Below, in pieces: positions 35,231 through 45,580 of a stretch of DNA of 64,000 nt; position 1 is the stretch's first letter; the number at the start of each line of letters is the position of its first letter. The stretch comes from Mycolicibacterium aromaticivorans JS19b1 = JCM 16368 (GTDB taxonomy: Bacteria; Actinomycetota; Actinomycetes; Mycobacteriales; Mycobacteriaceae). The translations under genes and the position numbers were made by a program. The stretch is from assembly GCF_000559085.1 (NCBI RefSeq), contig NZ_JALN02000001.1, positions 2,046,001-2,110,000 of the forward strand, in the 5' to 3' direction. The notes under the pieces were generated by a model. That model ran no database searches. It was not told where the DNA came from and saw only the letters and a program-made list of their open reading frames with translations.

Positions 35231-36397
35231 CTAGCCCAGGAGGATGCCCGACGTCGGGACGCCGGTGCCTGCGGTGACGAGCACGTGCTCGACGTTGTCC
35301 ACCTGGTTCACCGAGGTGCCGCGCAGCTGGCGCACACCTTCGGCGATGCCGTTCATCCCGTGGATGTAGGCCTCGCCGAGTTGACCGCCGTGAGTGTTGA
35401 TCGGCAGCCGTCCGCCGATCTCCAGCGCGCCGTCCTTGACGAAGTCCTTCGCATCACCCGGCTCGCAGAAACCCAACTCCTCCAACTGAATCAGCGTGAA
35501 AGGGGTGAAGTGGTCGTACAGGATCGCGGTCTGGATGTCGGCCGGCGTCAGACCCGACTGCGCCCACATCTGCTTGCCCACCAAACCCATTTCGGGCAGT
35601 CCGAGTTCGGGCCGGTAGTAGCTCGTCATCGAGTACTGGTTCGGGCTCGACCCCTGCGCCGCCGCCTCGATGATGGCGGGCCGATGCTTGAGGTCTTTGG
35701 CGCGCTCGGCCGAGACGATCACCAGGGCCACGCCACCGTCGGTCTCCTGGCAGCAGTCCAGCAGCCGCAGTGGCTCAGCGATCCATCGCGAATTCTGGTG
35801 ATCCTCGATGGTGATCGGCTTCTCGTAGAAGTACGCCTTCGGATTGTTGGCCGCATGTTTGCGGTCCGCGACCGACACCGCGCCGAAATCACGGCTGGTC
35901 GCCCCGGAGTAGTGCATGTAGCGCTGGGCGATCATCGCGACCTGTGCGGCCGGCGTCGACAGCCCGTGCGGGTACGAGAACGAGTTGTCCACGCCGGTGG
36001 AGTCCGCGTTCTCGACCAGGCGCATCTGCACCTGACCGAAGCGCATGCCGGAACGCTCGTTGAAAGCCCGGTATGCCACCACACAATCCGCGACACCAGT
36101 GGCCACCGCGATCGCCGCCTGCTGGACGGTCGCACAGGCCGCACCGCCGCCGTGATGGATCTTGGAGAAGAACTTCAGATCGCCGATGCCGGTGGCCCGT
36201 GCGATCGCGACCTCGGTGTTCGAGTCCATCGTGAACGTGGTCATGCCGTCGACGTCGGCGGGCGTCAGGCCCGCGTCGTCGAGAGCGTCGAGCACCGCCT
36301 CGGATGCCAGCCGCAGTTCACTGCGACCGGAGTTCTTCGAGAAGTCGGTGGCTCCGATGCCGACAATCGCGGCCTTGCCGCTCAGCTCGCCCGGCAT
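35231..36397 (-). CDS. ltp2: Thiolase-like 17-hydroxysteroid aldolase Ltp2
   Basis: A 388-residue thiolase-fold aldolase: GKAAIVGIGATDFSKNSGRSELRL, KIHHGGGAACATVQQAAIAV, LLDCCQETDGGVALVIVSAERA and the C-terminal NTHGGQLGEAYIHGMNGIAEG. Ltp2, with the DUF35 domain of ChsH2, cleaves the 17-hydroxy-20-carboxyl-CoA side chain to release androstenedione and propionyl-CoA (established). The ATG shares a base with the chsH1 stop (TAATG). Last gene of the operon. Confidence 0.94.
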   Translation of the reverse strand: MPGELSGKAAIVGIGATDFSKNSGRSELRLASEAVLDALDDAGLTPADVDGMTTFTMDSNTEVAIARATGIGDLKFFSKIHHGGGAACATVQQAAIAVATGVADCVVAYRAFNERSGMRFGQVQMRLVENADSTGVDNSFSYPHGLSTPAAQVAMIAQRYMHYSGATSRDFGAVSVADRKHAANNPKAYFYEKPITIEDHQNSRWIAEPLRLLDCCQETDGGVALVIVSAERAKDLKHRPAIIEAAAQGSSPNQYSMTSYYRPELGLPEMGLVGKQMWAQSGLTPADIQTAILYDHFTPFTLIQLEELGFCEPGDAKDFVKDGALEIGGRLPINTHGGQLGEAYIHGMNGIAEGVRQLRGTSVNQVDNVEHVLVTAGTGVPTSGILLG

Positions 36398-36798
36398 TAC
36401 GCGGCGCCGATCGTCAGCGTGGCGGTGGCGATCACGTGATCACCAAGACTGTTGCTGCCCACGATCTTCAGCGAGATCACATCGCCCTCCACTGCAGTGA
36501 CCTCACCGGTGAACGTCACCGTGTCGTAGGCGTACCAGGGTACGCCCAGACGCAAGCCGATCGACTTGATGACGGCGGTCGGGCCGGCCCAGTCGGTGAT
36601 GAACCGCTGCACCAGACCGGTGTCGGTGAGGATGTTGACGAAGATATCCTTGGAGCCCTTGGCCTGCGCCTTGTCCCGGTCGTGGTGGACATCCTGATAG
36701 TCCCGGGTGGCGATCGCCGTCGAGACGATGAACGTCGGGTCGCCGTAGAACTTCAGCTCCGGCAGCTTGGTGCCGACTTCGATGGCTGGTGCGCTCAT
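36397..36798 (-). CDS. chsH1: Steroid enoyl-CoA hydratase small subunit ChsH1
   Basis: A 133-residue MaoC hotdog protein: FYGDPTFIVSTAIATRDYQDVHHDRDKAQAKGSKDIFVNILTDTG. The DYQDVHHD segment holds the catalytic Asp/His. ChsH1 and the MaoC domain of ChsH2 form the heterotetrameric hydratase acting on 3-oxo-4,17-pregnadiene-20-carboxyl-CoA (established). It overlaps chsH2 by ATGA. Confidence 0.93.
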   Translation of the reverse strand: MSAPAIEVGTKLPELKFYGDPTFIVSTAIATRDYQDVHHDRDKAQAKGSKDIFVNILTDTGLVQRFITDWAGPTAVIKSIGLRLGVPWYAYDTVTFTGEVTAVEGDVISLKIVGSNSLGDHVIATATLTIGAA

Positions 36799-37766
36799 GT
36801 GGCAGGCTCCCACGCGTAGTTGGTCCAGGCAGGCCCGACGTCGTTGGCCGGGAAGTCGATATACATTGCGCGGACGGGCATTCCGATCTTCACGGTCGAG
36901 GGATCGACGTTGCGCAACTCCCCGAGCATCCGCACGCCTTCGGAGAGTTCGACGAGCGCGATCACGAACGGCAGCGTCCGACCGGGCACCTTCGGCGCAT
37001 GGTGCACCACGAAGCTGAAGACCGTACCGTTGCCGCTGGCGACGACGTAGTCGGTCTCCTGCTCCTTGTCGAGCCACAACGCCGGCACCGGCGGATGCAC
37101 CAGAGTGCCGTCCCCGCGCTTCTGGATGCGCAGTTCGTGCGCGTTGACGCCGTCCCAGAAGAACTTGGTGTCCTTCGACGACGCCGGACGCATGGCGGAG
37201 TCGGCATCGAGGTCATCCGGCACCGACGAAGCGGAAGCTTTGGCCCCGTCCTTTTCCGAAGGGATGAACTTCATGATGCGCCACATCATCTCGGCGACAT
37301 CCTCGTCACCGACCGACCAGGTGATGGTCTGGGTGATGAAGAACGCCTCGCCCAATGCGGTCCGCTTGGGACCGACGACGTCGGTCAGCTCGGCGGCGAC
37401 ACTGACTTCTTCACCGGGCCGCAGATACCGGTGATAGGTCTGCTCGCAGTTGGTCGCGACGACACCGATATAGCCTGCCTCGTCGAACAATTCGATGATC
37501 TTGCCCAGCGGGTCGTCATCGGGGCGGACACCGCCCAGACCCATCATCGTCCACACCTGGATCATCGCCGGCGGGGCAACCAAACCGGGATGGCCTGCCG
37601 CCTTGGCGGCGTCCTCATCGACGTAGATCGGGTTCTTGTCCCCGATCGCGTCGAGCCAGTGATCGACCATCGGCTGGTTGACCGGATGGCGGGCGACGCG
37701 CGGCTTGCTCTTGCCCTCAGCCTTGACCCGTTCGGCGGCGGCCTTGATGTCGTCGACCGCGCTCAT
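36795..37766 (-). CDS. chsH2: ChsH2: MaoC hydratase domain plus DUF35 domain
   Basis: A 323-residue two-domain protein. Residues 1 to about 185 are a MaoC hotdog domain without the catalytic motif (HPVNQPMVDHWLDAIGDKNPIYVDEDAAKAAGHPGLVAPPAMIQVW). Residues from about 195 are a DUF35 OB-fold (FFWDGVNAHELRIQKRGDGTLVHPPVPALW to VPGRTLPFVIALVELSEGVRMLGEL) that serves Ltp2. The ribbon region of this DUF35 has no cysteines in this sequence. ATGA overlaps join it to chsH1 and fadE29. Confidence 0.93.
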   Translation of the reverse strand: MSAVDDIKAAAERVKAEGKSKPRVARHPVNQPMVDHWLDAIGDKNPIYVDEDAAKAAGHPGLVAPPAMIQVWTMMGLGGVRPDDDPLGKIIELFDEAGYIGVVATNCEQTYHRYLRPGEEVSVAAELTDVVGPKRTALGEAFFITQTITWSVGDEDVAEMMWRIMKFIPSEKDGAKASASSVPDDLDADSAMRPASSKDTKFFWDGVNAHELRIQKRGDGTLVHPPVPALWLDKEQETDYVVASGNGTVFSFVVHHAPKVPGRTLPFVIALVELSEGVRMLGELRNVDPSTVKIGMPVRAMYIDFPANDVGPAWTNYAWEPAT

Positions 37767-38926
37767 CTGGGCACCCTCGGCACCTTCAGGCCGGCAGCCG
37801 CGATCATCTCCCGCATGACCTCGTTCACTCCGCCACCGAATGTGATCACCAGGTTGCGCTTCGTCTGGCTGTCCAGCCAGTCCATCAGCTCCGCGGTCTC
37901 CGGATCAGCCGGATTGCCGTGTGCAGCAACGATTTCCTCGGCGAGTCGGCCGGCATACTGGATGCGCTCGGTGCCGAACACCTTGGTGGCGGCAGCATCC
38001 GCGATGTCGATCTCCTCCCCCGACGCCGCGACCTGCCAGTTGAGCAGTTCGTTGATGCGCCACATGGCCTTGAGCTCGCCAAGCGAGCTCTTGACGTCCG
38101 CGTGATCAAGCGGGGTGTTTCCGTTGCTGCCCGGCTTCGAGGCCCAGGAATGCACCTTGTCGTAGAGCGCCGCGAACCGGCCGGCCGGTCCCAGCATGAC
38201 CCGCTCGTTGTTGAGCTGGGTGGTGATCAGCCGCCATCCGCCGTTCTCTTCACCGACGAGCATGTCGGCGGGCACCCGCACGTCGTTGTAGTACGTGGCG
38301 TTGGTGTGGTGGGCGCCGTCGGACAGGATGACCGGCGTCCAGGAGTAACCCGGATCCTTGGTGTCCACGATCAGGATCGAAATGCCCTTGTGCTTCACGG
38401 CTTCCGGATCGGTGCGGCAGGCCAGCCAGACATAGTCGGCATCGTGGCCGCCGGTGGTCCACATCTTCTGGCCGTTGACGATGTACTCGTCACCCTGCTT
38501 GACCGCCGAGGTCCGCAGCGACGCCAGGTCGGTGCCAGCCTCCGGTTCGCTGTAGCCGATCGCGAAGTGCACCTCGCCGGCCAGGATCGCCGGCAGGAAC
38601 TTTTTCTTCTGCGCTTCGGTTCCGTACTGCTGCAACGTCGGCCCGACGGTCTGCAGCGTCACCGCGGGCAGCGGCACGTCGGCACGCTGCGCCTCGTTGA
38701 CGAAGATCGACTGCTCGATGGGGCCGTACCCCAAGCCGCCGTACTCCTTGGGCCAGCCGGCACCCAGCTTGCCGTCGGAGCCCATCCGCTTGATGATCGC
38801 GCGGTAGGCCTCGTTGTGCCGGTCGGACTCCATCGCCTGGGCTTCCTCAGGCGAGATGAGATTCGAAAAGTATTCCCGCAGTTCAGCTTGCAGCTGTTTC
38901 TGCTCAGGAGTCAGCTCGATGAACAT
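37763..38926 (-). CDS. fadE29: Steroid acyl-CoA dehydrogenase subunit ChsE2 (FadE29)
   Basis: A 387-residue acyl-CoA dehydrogenase: AIGYSEPEAGTDLASLRTSAVKQGDEYIVNGQKMWTTGGHDADYVWLACRT, and VTFGGGVNEVMREMIAAAGLKVPRVPR at the C-terminus. ChsE1-ChsE2 forms an alpha2beta2 enzyme that dehydrogenates the 3-oxo-4-pregnene-20-carboxyl-CoA side chain (established). Its ATG directly follows the fadE28 TAA. Confidence 0.94.
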   Translation of the reverse strand: MFIELTPEQKQLQAELREYFSNLISPEEAQAMESDRHNEAYRAIIKRMGSDGKLGAGWPKEYGGLGYGPIEQSIFVNEAQRADVPLPAVTLQTVGPTLQQYGTEAQKKKFLPAILAGEVHFAIGYSEPEAGTDLASLRTSAVKQGDEYIVNGQKMWTTGGHDADYVWLACRTDPEAVKHKGISILIVDTKDPGYSWTPVILSDGAHHTNATYYNDVRVPADMLVGEENGGWRLITTQLNNERVMLGPAGRFAALYDKVHSWASKPGSNGNTPLDHADVKSSLGELKAMWRINELLNWQVAASGEEIDIADAAATKVFGTERIQYAGRLAEEIVAAHGNPADPETAELMDWLDSQTKRNLVITFGGGVNEVMREMIAAAGLKVPRVPR

Positions 38927-39934
38927 TTATGCTCCCACCAGTTCCAGACGGTGTGCCTTGCCACCCAACAGTCGGGTGAGATCTTTGATCGACGAGTAGT
39001 AGCGGTGCATCGGGTAGGTGATGTCCATACCCATACCGCCGTGCAGATGGTGGCACAGCTGCATGACCGGCGGGGCCTGCGAAGTCACCCAGTAGCCAAG
39101 GATGTCGATGTCCTCGGTCGCGTCGCGCCCCTCGGACAGTGCCCAGGACACCGCCGTCGACGCCAACGTGATGGTTCGCGAGGCAATGTAGATCTCGGCG
39201 AGCTGCGCGGCGACGGTTTGGAAGGTCGACAGCGGCTTGCCGAACTGGTGCCGGTTGGCGACGTAGTCGGCGGTGAGCCGCAGCGCACCTGCCACCAGGC
39301 CGGACGCGTAGGCGCCCACGGCGGCAACCACCAGCTGGTTGATCCGGCGCACGGAATCGCTGCCGCCCAACACATCCGCGCTGTCGACGGGGGTGTCGGC
39401 GAAGGTGACGACGTATTCGTCGGCGTGTGTCGCCGACGGGGTCTTCGCCAGGCTCACACCGGCCGCCTTGGGCGACACCACCACCACACCGCTGTCGGTG
39501 CTCACGACGATCCAATCCGCAAGCTCGGCAAAGGGAACGCCGATCTTGGTGCCGTTCAGCTTGCCGTCCGTCAGCCGCGTCTCGGGCCGCTCGGGCAGCG
39601 ATCGCCCCGGCTCGTTGAGCGCCGCCGTCAGCACCGCACCCGTGGCGACACCGGCCAGGTAGCGATCCTGCTGGGCGTCCGACGCCAGGTCCAGCAGCGG
39701 AAGCAGACCCAGACCGAGGGTCGCGAACGCAGGACTGATGTTGCCGAATCTGCCGATCTGGGTGAGCGCCGCGGTGATCTCGGCCAGACCGAGGCCGTCA
39801 CCGCCGAGCCGCTCCGGGACGCCGAACGCCACGACGCCACCAGAAACCAGCGCGTCCCAGCTGTTGTCCCGCTCGAGTGCGGACGTCACCACGTCGGTGA
39901 CTGCCTGCTGCCCTTCGTCCGGACTGAAGTCCAC
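38927..39934 (-). CDS. fadE28: Steroid acyl-CoA dehydrogenase subunit ChsE1 (FadE28)
   Basis: A 335-residue, shortened acyl-CoA dehydrogenase subunit: GGVVAFGVPERLGGDGLGLAEI, RHQFGKPLSTFQTVAAQLAEIYIASRTITL and MQLCHHLHGGMGMDITYPMHRYYSSIKDLTRLLGG, the FAD-binding C-terminal part. The start is a GTG with AGGAGG seven bases upstream; the ORF extends to 40024 inside cyp125 but without support. Partner of FadE29. Confidence 0.93.
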   Translation of the reverse strand: MDFSPDEGQQAVTDVVTSALERDNSWDALVSGGVVAFGVPERLGGDGLGLAEITAALTQIGRFGNISPAFATLGLGLLPLLDLASDAQQDRYLAGVATGAVLTAALNEPGRSLPERPETRLTDGKLNGTKIGVPFAELADWIVVSTDSGVVVVSPKAAGVSLAKTPSATHADEYVVTFADTPVDSADVLGGSDSVRRINQLVVAAVGAYASGLVAGALRLTADYVANRHQFGKPLSTFQTVAAQLAEIYIASRTITLASTAVSWALSEGRDATEDIDILGYWVTSQAPPVMQLCHHLHGGMGMDITYPMHRYYSSIKDLTRLLGGKAHRLELVGA

Positions 39935-39969
39935 GAAGAATCCTCCTTGATTCTCAGGCGATACGCGTT

Positions 39970-41208
39970 TTAGGCCGATGCTCCGGTGTAGTCGACTTGC
40001 CAGTGCTTGATGGCGTTGAGCCACCCCGAACGTAGCCGCTCCGGCGTGCCGGCCGAGGTGAGATCGGGCATGTGGTCAGCAACTGCGTTGAAGATCAGGT
40101 TGATCGTCATCCGGGCCAGGTTGGCGCCCACGCAGTAGTGCACCCCGGTGCCGCCGAAGCCCACATGCGGGTTCGGGTTGCGCAGGATGTTGAAGCTGTA
40201 CGGGTCCTCGAAGACCTCTTCGTCGAAGTTGGCCGAGCGGTAGAACATCACCACCCGCTGGTCCTTCTTGATCTGCACACCGGACAGCTCGACATCTTCG
40301 GCGGCGGTGCGCTGGAACGCGGTGACTGGGGTGGCCCAGCGGACGATTTCGTCGGCCGCGGTCTCCGGGCGCTCCTTCTTGTAGAGCTCCCACTGGTCGG
40401 GGTTGTTCGCGAACGCGATCATGCCGTGGGTGATCGAGTTGCGGGTGGTCTCGTTGCCGGCCACGGCAAGCATCATCACGAAGAAGCCGAACTCGTCGTC
40501 GGAGAGCTTCTCGCCGTCGATGTCGGCGTTGATCAGCGCGGTGACGATGTCGTTGCCGGGGTTCTTGCCCTTCACCTCGGCCATGTGCATGGCGTAGGCC
40601 AGCACCTCCATCGACGACTGCTTGGGATCGACGTCGAACTCTTCGTCACCGTTGCCGGTCATCTCGTTCGACCAGCGGAACAGCTTGGCGCGATCCTCCT
40701 GGGGCACCCCCAGCAAATCGGCGATCGCCTGCAGCGGCAGCTCACAAGCGACCTGCTCGACGAAGTCACCGTTGCCCTGCGCGGCAGCCTCTTTCGCGAT
40801 GATCTGGGCCCGCCGGTCGAGCTCGTCACGCAGAGCGCCGATGGCGCGCGGCGTGAACCCCTTGGAGATGATCCGGCGCAACCGGTCGTGGTACTCGCCG
40901 TCCATGTTGAGCATGACGACCTTCTGCAGGTCGATGTCCTCGCGCGCCATCTCATCGGGGAACTGCGGGATCGCGGTGTTCGGCGAGCTGAGGAAGACGT
41001 CGTTGCGGCGCGAGACCTCTTTGACGTCCTTGTGCTTGGTGACGACCCAGTAACCGCCGTCGTTGAAGCCGCCCTTGCCGATAGCCTGTTCGCACCACCA
41101 GATCGGCGCGACCCGGCGCAGTTCGGCGAGCTCCTCGACCGGCAGACGCTGCACATGCAGGTCCGGATCCAGAAAATCGAAACCGGCCGGGATGTTGGGG
41201 GTTGGCAT
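39970..41208 (-). CDS. cyp125: Steroid C26-monooxygenase CYP125
   Basis: A 412-residue P450: I-helix VMMLAVAGNETTRNSITHG, ExxR-region ADEIVRWATPVTAFQRTA, haem loop FGGTGVHYCVGANLAR with Cys359. CYP125 oxidises cholesterol or cholestenone at C26 to the acid (established). The ATG at 41208 (MPTPNIPAGF) has GGAG nine bases upstream; the frame runs on to 41286 across the promoter. First gene of the minus-strand operon to ltp2. Confidence 0.95.
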   Translation of the reverse strand: MPTPNIPAGFDFLDPDLHVQRLPVEELAELRRVAPIWWCEQAIGKGGFNDGGYWVVTKHKDVKEVSRRNDVFLSSPNTAIPQFPDEMAREDIDLQKVVMLNMDGEYHDRLRRIISKGFTPRAIGALRDELDRRAQIIAKEAAAQGNGDFVEQVACELPLQAIADLLGVPQEDRAKLFRWSNEMTGNGDEEFDVDPKQSSMEVLAYAMHMAEVKGKNPGNDIVTALINADIDGEKLSDDEFGFFVMMLAVAGNETTRNSITHGMIAFANNPDQWELYKKERPETAADEIVRWATPVTAFQRTAAEDVELSGVQIKKDQRVVMFYRSANFDEEVFEDPYSFNILRNPNPHVGFGGTGVHYCVGANLARMTINLIFNAVADHMPDLTSAGTPERLRSGWLNAIKHWQVDYTGASA

Positions 41209-41225
41209 GATGATGCGCTCCTCAA

Positions 41226-41239
41226 TATGACGTGTTCTA
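41226..41239. promoter_or_regulatory. Degenerate KstR site upstream of cyp125
   Basis: TATGACGTGTTCTA matches TNNAACNNGTTNNA except for G at position 4. It lies 17 bp before the cyp125 ATG, and 66 bp from the exact site of fadA5. Confidence 0.6.
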
Positions 41240-41304
41240 GTGCCAGTAAAACATGCCTTCACCGCAGACAAAAGGCACCGTGGCATCCTCGCTTGTCAGA
41301 CTAA

Positions 41305-42491
<1,187 letters not shown>

Positions 42492-42492
<1 letters not shown>

Positions 42493-42866
42493 TGCCTGCT
42501 ACCGAGGACGAACGGATCGCGGCGGCACGGGCATACATCGAGGCCCTCGCCAGTCACAAGGCTGACGACGTGCCGTTCGCGCCCGGCTGCACCCGCATCG
42601 AGTTCGGCGTCAAAACCGGATTCTCCGGAGATCAGTTGCGCCGCAGCCTCAATCGCGGTCCGCAGTACCTCGTCATCAAGTCGGTCAGCGAGCCGGAATT
42701 CAGTGTGAACGGCGATGAGGTCCACGCCCGATTCGAACTGCTCACCAAACCGACGCTCGCAGGACGACGAGTCGCCGCGCGTATCGACGAGACGTTCCTG
42801 ATCCCGGCCACTGATGGCAAGATCCATCACATTCGGGCGATGGTTCGCCCGTTCATCAAGAGCTAG
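42492..42866 (+). CDS. Small NTF2-like conserved protein
   Basis: A 124-residue protein: DERIAAARAYIEALASHKADDVPFAPGCTRIEFGVKTGFSGDQLRRSLNRGPQY, then VHARFELLTKPTLAGRRVAARIDETFLIPATDGKIHHIRAMVRPF. Helix-rich N-terminus followed by a twisted sheet fits the NTF2/SnoaL fold (DUF8021-like). GTG start sharing a base with the fadA5 stop, so coupled to fadA5. Function unknown. Confidence 0.72.
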
Positions 42867-43337
<471 letters not shown>

Positions 43338-43356
43338 AGCTGGGCAATTCATTGGC

Positions 43357-43812
43357 GTGAGCCAAGAGTCCCACCCCATCCGCAATTCGAGCGTGCTGGC
43401 GAAAGCCATGAAGTACTTCGCCCGCGCCCACATCGCGGTGTATCGCCGCACCAACGGCAAGCTGGGCGCGAAGCTGCTGTGGTTCCCCGCCGCGCTGCTG
43501 ACGACCACCGGCCGCAAGTCGGGCCAGCCGCGCACCACCGCCACGTTGTATCTGCAGGACGGCGAACGCATCGTGCTGCCCGCGTCCTACGGCGGGCGCA
43601 ACTCGAATCCTGCGTGGTACCTCAATCTGAAGGCCGATCCGAAGGTCGAGGTTCAGGTGCGCGGCACGGTGCGGGAGATGACGGCGCGGGACGCCACCGA
43701 CGACGAGCGCCGGGTGTACTGGCGCCAGCTGACGCGAATCTACCCGCCGTACAAGGGGTATCAGGACGCCGCGGATCGGCGCATCCCGCTGGTGGTGTGC
43801 GAGCCCGTGTGA
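43357..43812 (+). CDS. Second Ddn-family F420-dependent protein
   Basis: A 151-residue paralogue of the preceding gene, same length: WFPAALLTTTGRKSGQPRTTATLYLQDGERIVLPASYGGRNSNPAWYLNLKADPKVEVQV. Alignable over its length, so a tandem duplication is likely. GTG start at 43357, 19 bp after the first copy. It ends one base before the convergent SDR gene's last codon. Only one ddn gene is present at this place in M. tuberculosis. Confidence 0.85.
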   Translation: MSQESHPIRNSSVLAKAMKYFARAHIAVYRRTNGKLGAKLLWFPAALLTTTGRKSGQPRTTATLYLQDGERIVLPASYGGRNSNPAWYLNLKADPKVEVQVRGTVREMTARDATDDERRVYWRQLTRIYPPYKGYQDAADRRIPLVVCEPV

Positions 43813-43813
43813 G

Positions 43814-44719
43814 CTAGGCGCCGAAGACCGGCAACGGGGTGCGCGAGTTGGCGATCAGGTCGCTGACGACCGGGCCGAGCTCGGCGGGATCCCAGCGGGC
43901 GCCCTTGTCGATGGTCCCGCCGCGGTTCCAGCCCTCGGCCACTCGGATGATGCCGCCCTCGACCTCGAACACCTGGCCGGTGACGTCTCTCGACTCGACG
44001 CTGCCCAGCCACACCACCAGCGGCGAGACGTTTTCCGGTGCCATCGCGTCGAAAGCCTTGTCCTGCGTTGACATCATCTCGGCGAACACGGTCTCGGTCA
44101 TCCGGGTACGGGCCGAGGGCGCAATCGCATTGACGGTGACGCCGAAGCGCCCCATCTCGGCGGCGGCCACCAGGGTCAGCGCGGCGATACCCGCCTTGGA
44201 CGCGCTGTAGGTCGCCTGTCCGACGCTGCCCTGCAGGCCGGCACCCGAGCTGGTGTTGATGATGCGGGCATCGACGGCATTGCCGGCCTTGGACTGCGCG
44301 CGCCAGTACGCTCCGGCGTGCTTCATCGTGGCGAAGTGGCCCTTGAGGTGCACGGCGGTGACGGCGTCGAACTCGTCCTCGGTGGCGTTGACGAACATCC
44401 GGTCCCGCACGATGCCGGCGTTGTTCACCAGCACGTCGAGTCCACCGAAGGAATCGATCGCGGTCTGGATCAGCGCCTCGGCCTGCGCCCAGTCAGCGAC
44501 GTTGGAACCGTTGGCGACGGCTTCTCCACCGGCGGCGACGATTTCGTCGACCACACCCTGCGCGGCGCTACCGCCACCGGCAGGCGAACCGTCGAGCCCG
44601 ACACCGATGTCGTTGACCACCACGCGCGCACCTTCAGCGGCGAACGCCAGCGCGTGCGCCCGGCCGAGGCCGCCGCCCGATCCTGTCACGATGACGACAC
44701 GACCGTCGAGAAGTCCCAT
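43814..44719 (-). CDS. Short-chain dehydrogenase (Rv3548c type)
   Basis: A 301-residue SDR of the multifunctional-enzyme-2 type: VVIVTGSGGGLGRAHALAFAAEGARVVVNDIG, LVNNAGIVRDRMF, RIINTSSGAGLQGSVGQATYSASKAG (Ser-Tyr-Lys). The C-terminus (GGIIRVAEGWNRGGTIDKGARWDPAELG) matches the SDR part of 17beta-HSD4-like 3-hydroxyacyl-CoA dehydrogenases. AAGGAG lies nine bases upstream. Probably oxidises a 3-hydroxyacyl-CoA of the side chain. Downstream of the Rv3549c-type gene by 13 bp. Confidence 0.88.
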   Translation of the reverse strand: MGLLDGRVVIVTGSGGGLGRAHALAFAAEGARVVVNDIGVGLDGSPAGGGSAAQGVVDEIVAAGGEAVANGSNVADWAQAEALIQTAIDSFGGLDVLVNNAGIVRDRMFVNATEDEFDAVTAVHLKGHFATMKHAGAYWRAQSKAGNAVDARIINTSSGAGLQGSVGQATYSASKAGIAALTLVAAAEMGRFGVTVNAIAPSARTRMTETVFAEMMSTQDKAFDAMAPENVSPLVVWLGSVESRDVTGQVFEVEGGIIRVAEGWNRGGTIDKGARWDPAELGPVVSDLIANSRTPLPVFGA

Positions 44720-44732
44720 TGACGTTGTCTCC

Positions 44733-45512
44733 TTATTTGATGTCGGCAGTTGTGGTCGACAGGTAGTGCGGCGGTTCCCCGCCACCATGTACCTCCAGCG
44801 ACGCACCACTGATGTAGGACGCCGCAGGCGAGGCGAGAAATGCTGTGGCCCAACCGATATCCTCGGGTTTGGCCAGCCTGCCCAGCGGCACGTTCTTGGA
44901 GATCGCCGCGATGGATTCGGCGTCACCGTAGAAGAGTTCGGATTGCTCGGTCTCGACCATGCCGACGACGACGGAGTTGACCCGGACCTTCGGCGCCCAT
45001 TCCACGGCGAGCGTGGTCGTCATGCTTTCCATACCGGCCTTGGCCGCCCCGTAGGCGACGGTGCCCGGCGTCGGCCGTCGGCCGCTCACGCTGGTGATGT
45101 TGATGATCGAGCCACCGGAGTCCTGGGCCTGCATCACCGCATTGGCATGCTGCGAGACCGACAGCGCACCAAGAAGATTGAGCTCCACGATCTTGGTGCT
45201 GAATTTCGCCGAGGCGTCGGCCGCGAGTACATAGGGTGAGCCGCCCGCATTGTTGACGACGACGTCGAGGCGCCCATGGTCGGCGACAATCCCGTCGATG
45301 AGAGCCTTGACAGCCTCGTCGTCGCGGATGTCGCATGCCCTGAACTCGTACGGCGACCCGTCGACCGGTCGTCGGGCGCACGTGATGACGGTGGCGCCCT
45401 GCGCGGCGAAGACGGCGCTGATTCCGGCGCCGACACCTCGCACACCCCCCGTCACCAGGACGACAGAGGCGCTCAATTGCAGGTTGATACCGCTGTCAGC
45501 CGCTTCGGTCAC
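44733..45512 (-). CDS. Short-chain dehydrogenase (Rv3549c type)
   Basis: A 259-residue SDR: VVLVTGGVRGVGAGISAVFAAQGATVITCARRP, VVNNAGGSPYVL, IINITSVSGRRPTPGTVAYGAAKAG. Starts at a GTG with a TACGCT box six bases upstream (leaderless). A KstR2 site lies just beyond, shared with echA20. Probably a hydroxyacyl-CoA or hydroxysteroid dehydrogenase; the substrate is not known to me. Confidence 0.86.
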   Translation of the reverse strand: MTEAADSGINLQLSASVVLVTGGVRGVGAGISAVFAAQGATVITCARRPVDGSPYEFRACDIRDDEAVKALIDGIVADHGRLDVVVNNAGGSPYVLAADASAKFSTKIVELNLLGALSVSQHANAVMQAQDSGGSIINITSVSGRRPTPGTVAYGAAKAGMESMTTTLAVEWAPKVRVNSVVVGMVETEQSELFYGDAESIAAISKNVPLGRLAKPEDIGWATAFLASPAASYISGASLEVHGGGEPPHYLSTTTADIK

Positions 45513-45518
45513 TGTGCT

Positions 45519-45541
45519 AGCGTACCAAGCAAGTGCTTGCT
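45519..45541. promoter_or_regulatory. KstR2 operator with minus-strand leaderless -10
   Basis: AGCAAGTGCTTGCT (45528-45541) fits the KstR2 motif ANCAAGNNCTTGNT. The minus-strand -10 TACGCT (45519-45524) is six bases before the GTG of the SDR gene. The site sits in the echA20 divergent promoter. Confidence 0.87.
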
Positions 45542-45580
45542 TAGGTATTCACCCCGTCAGGAAGTGGCCCAGGTATCCCG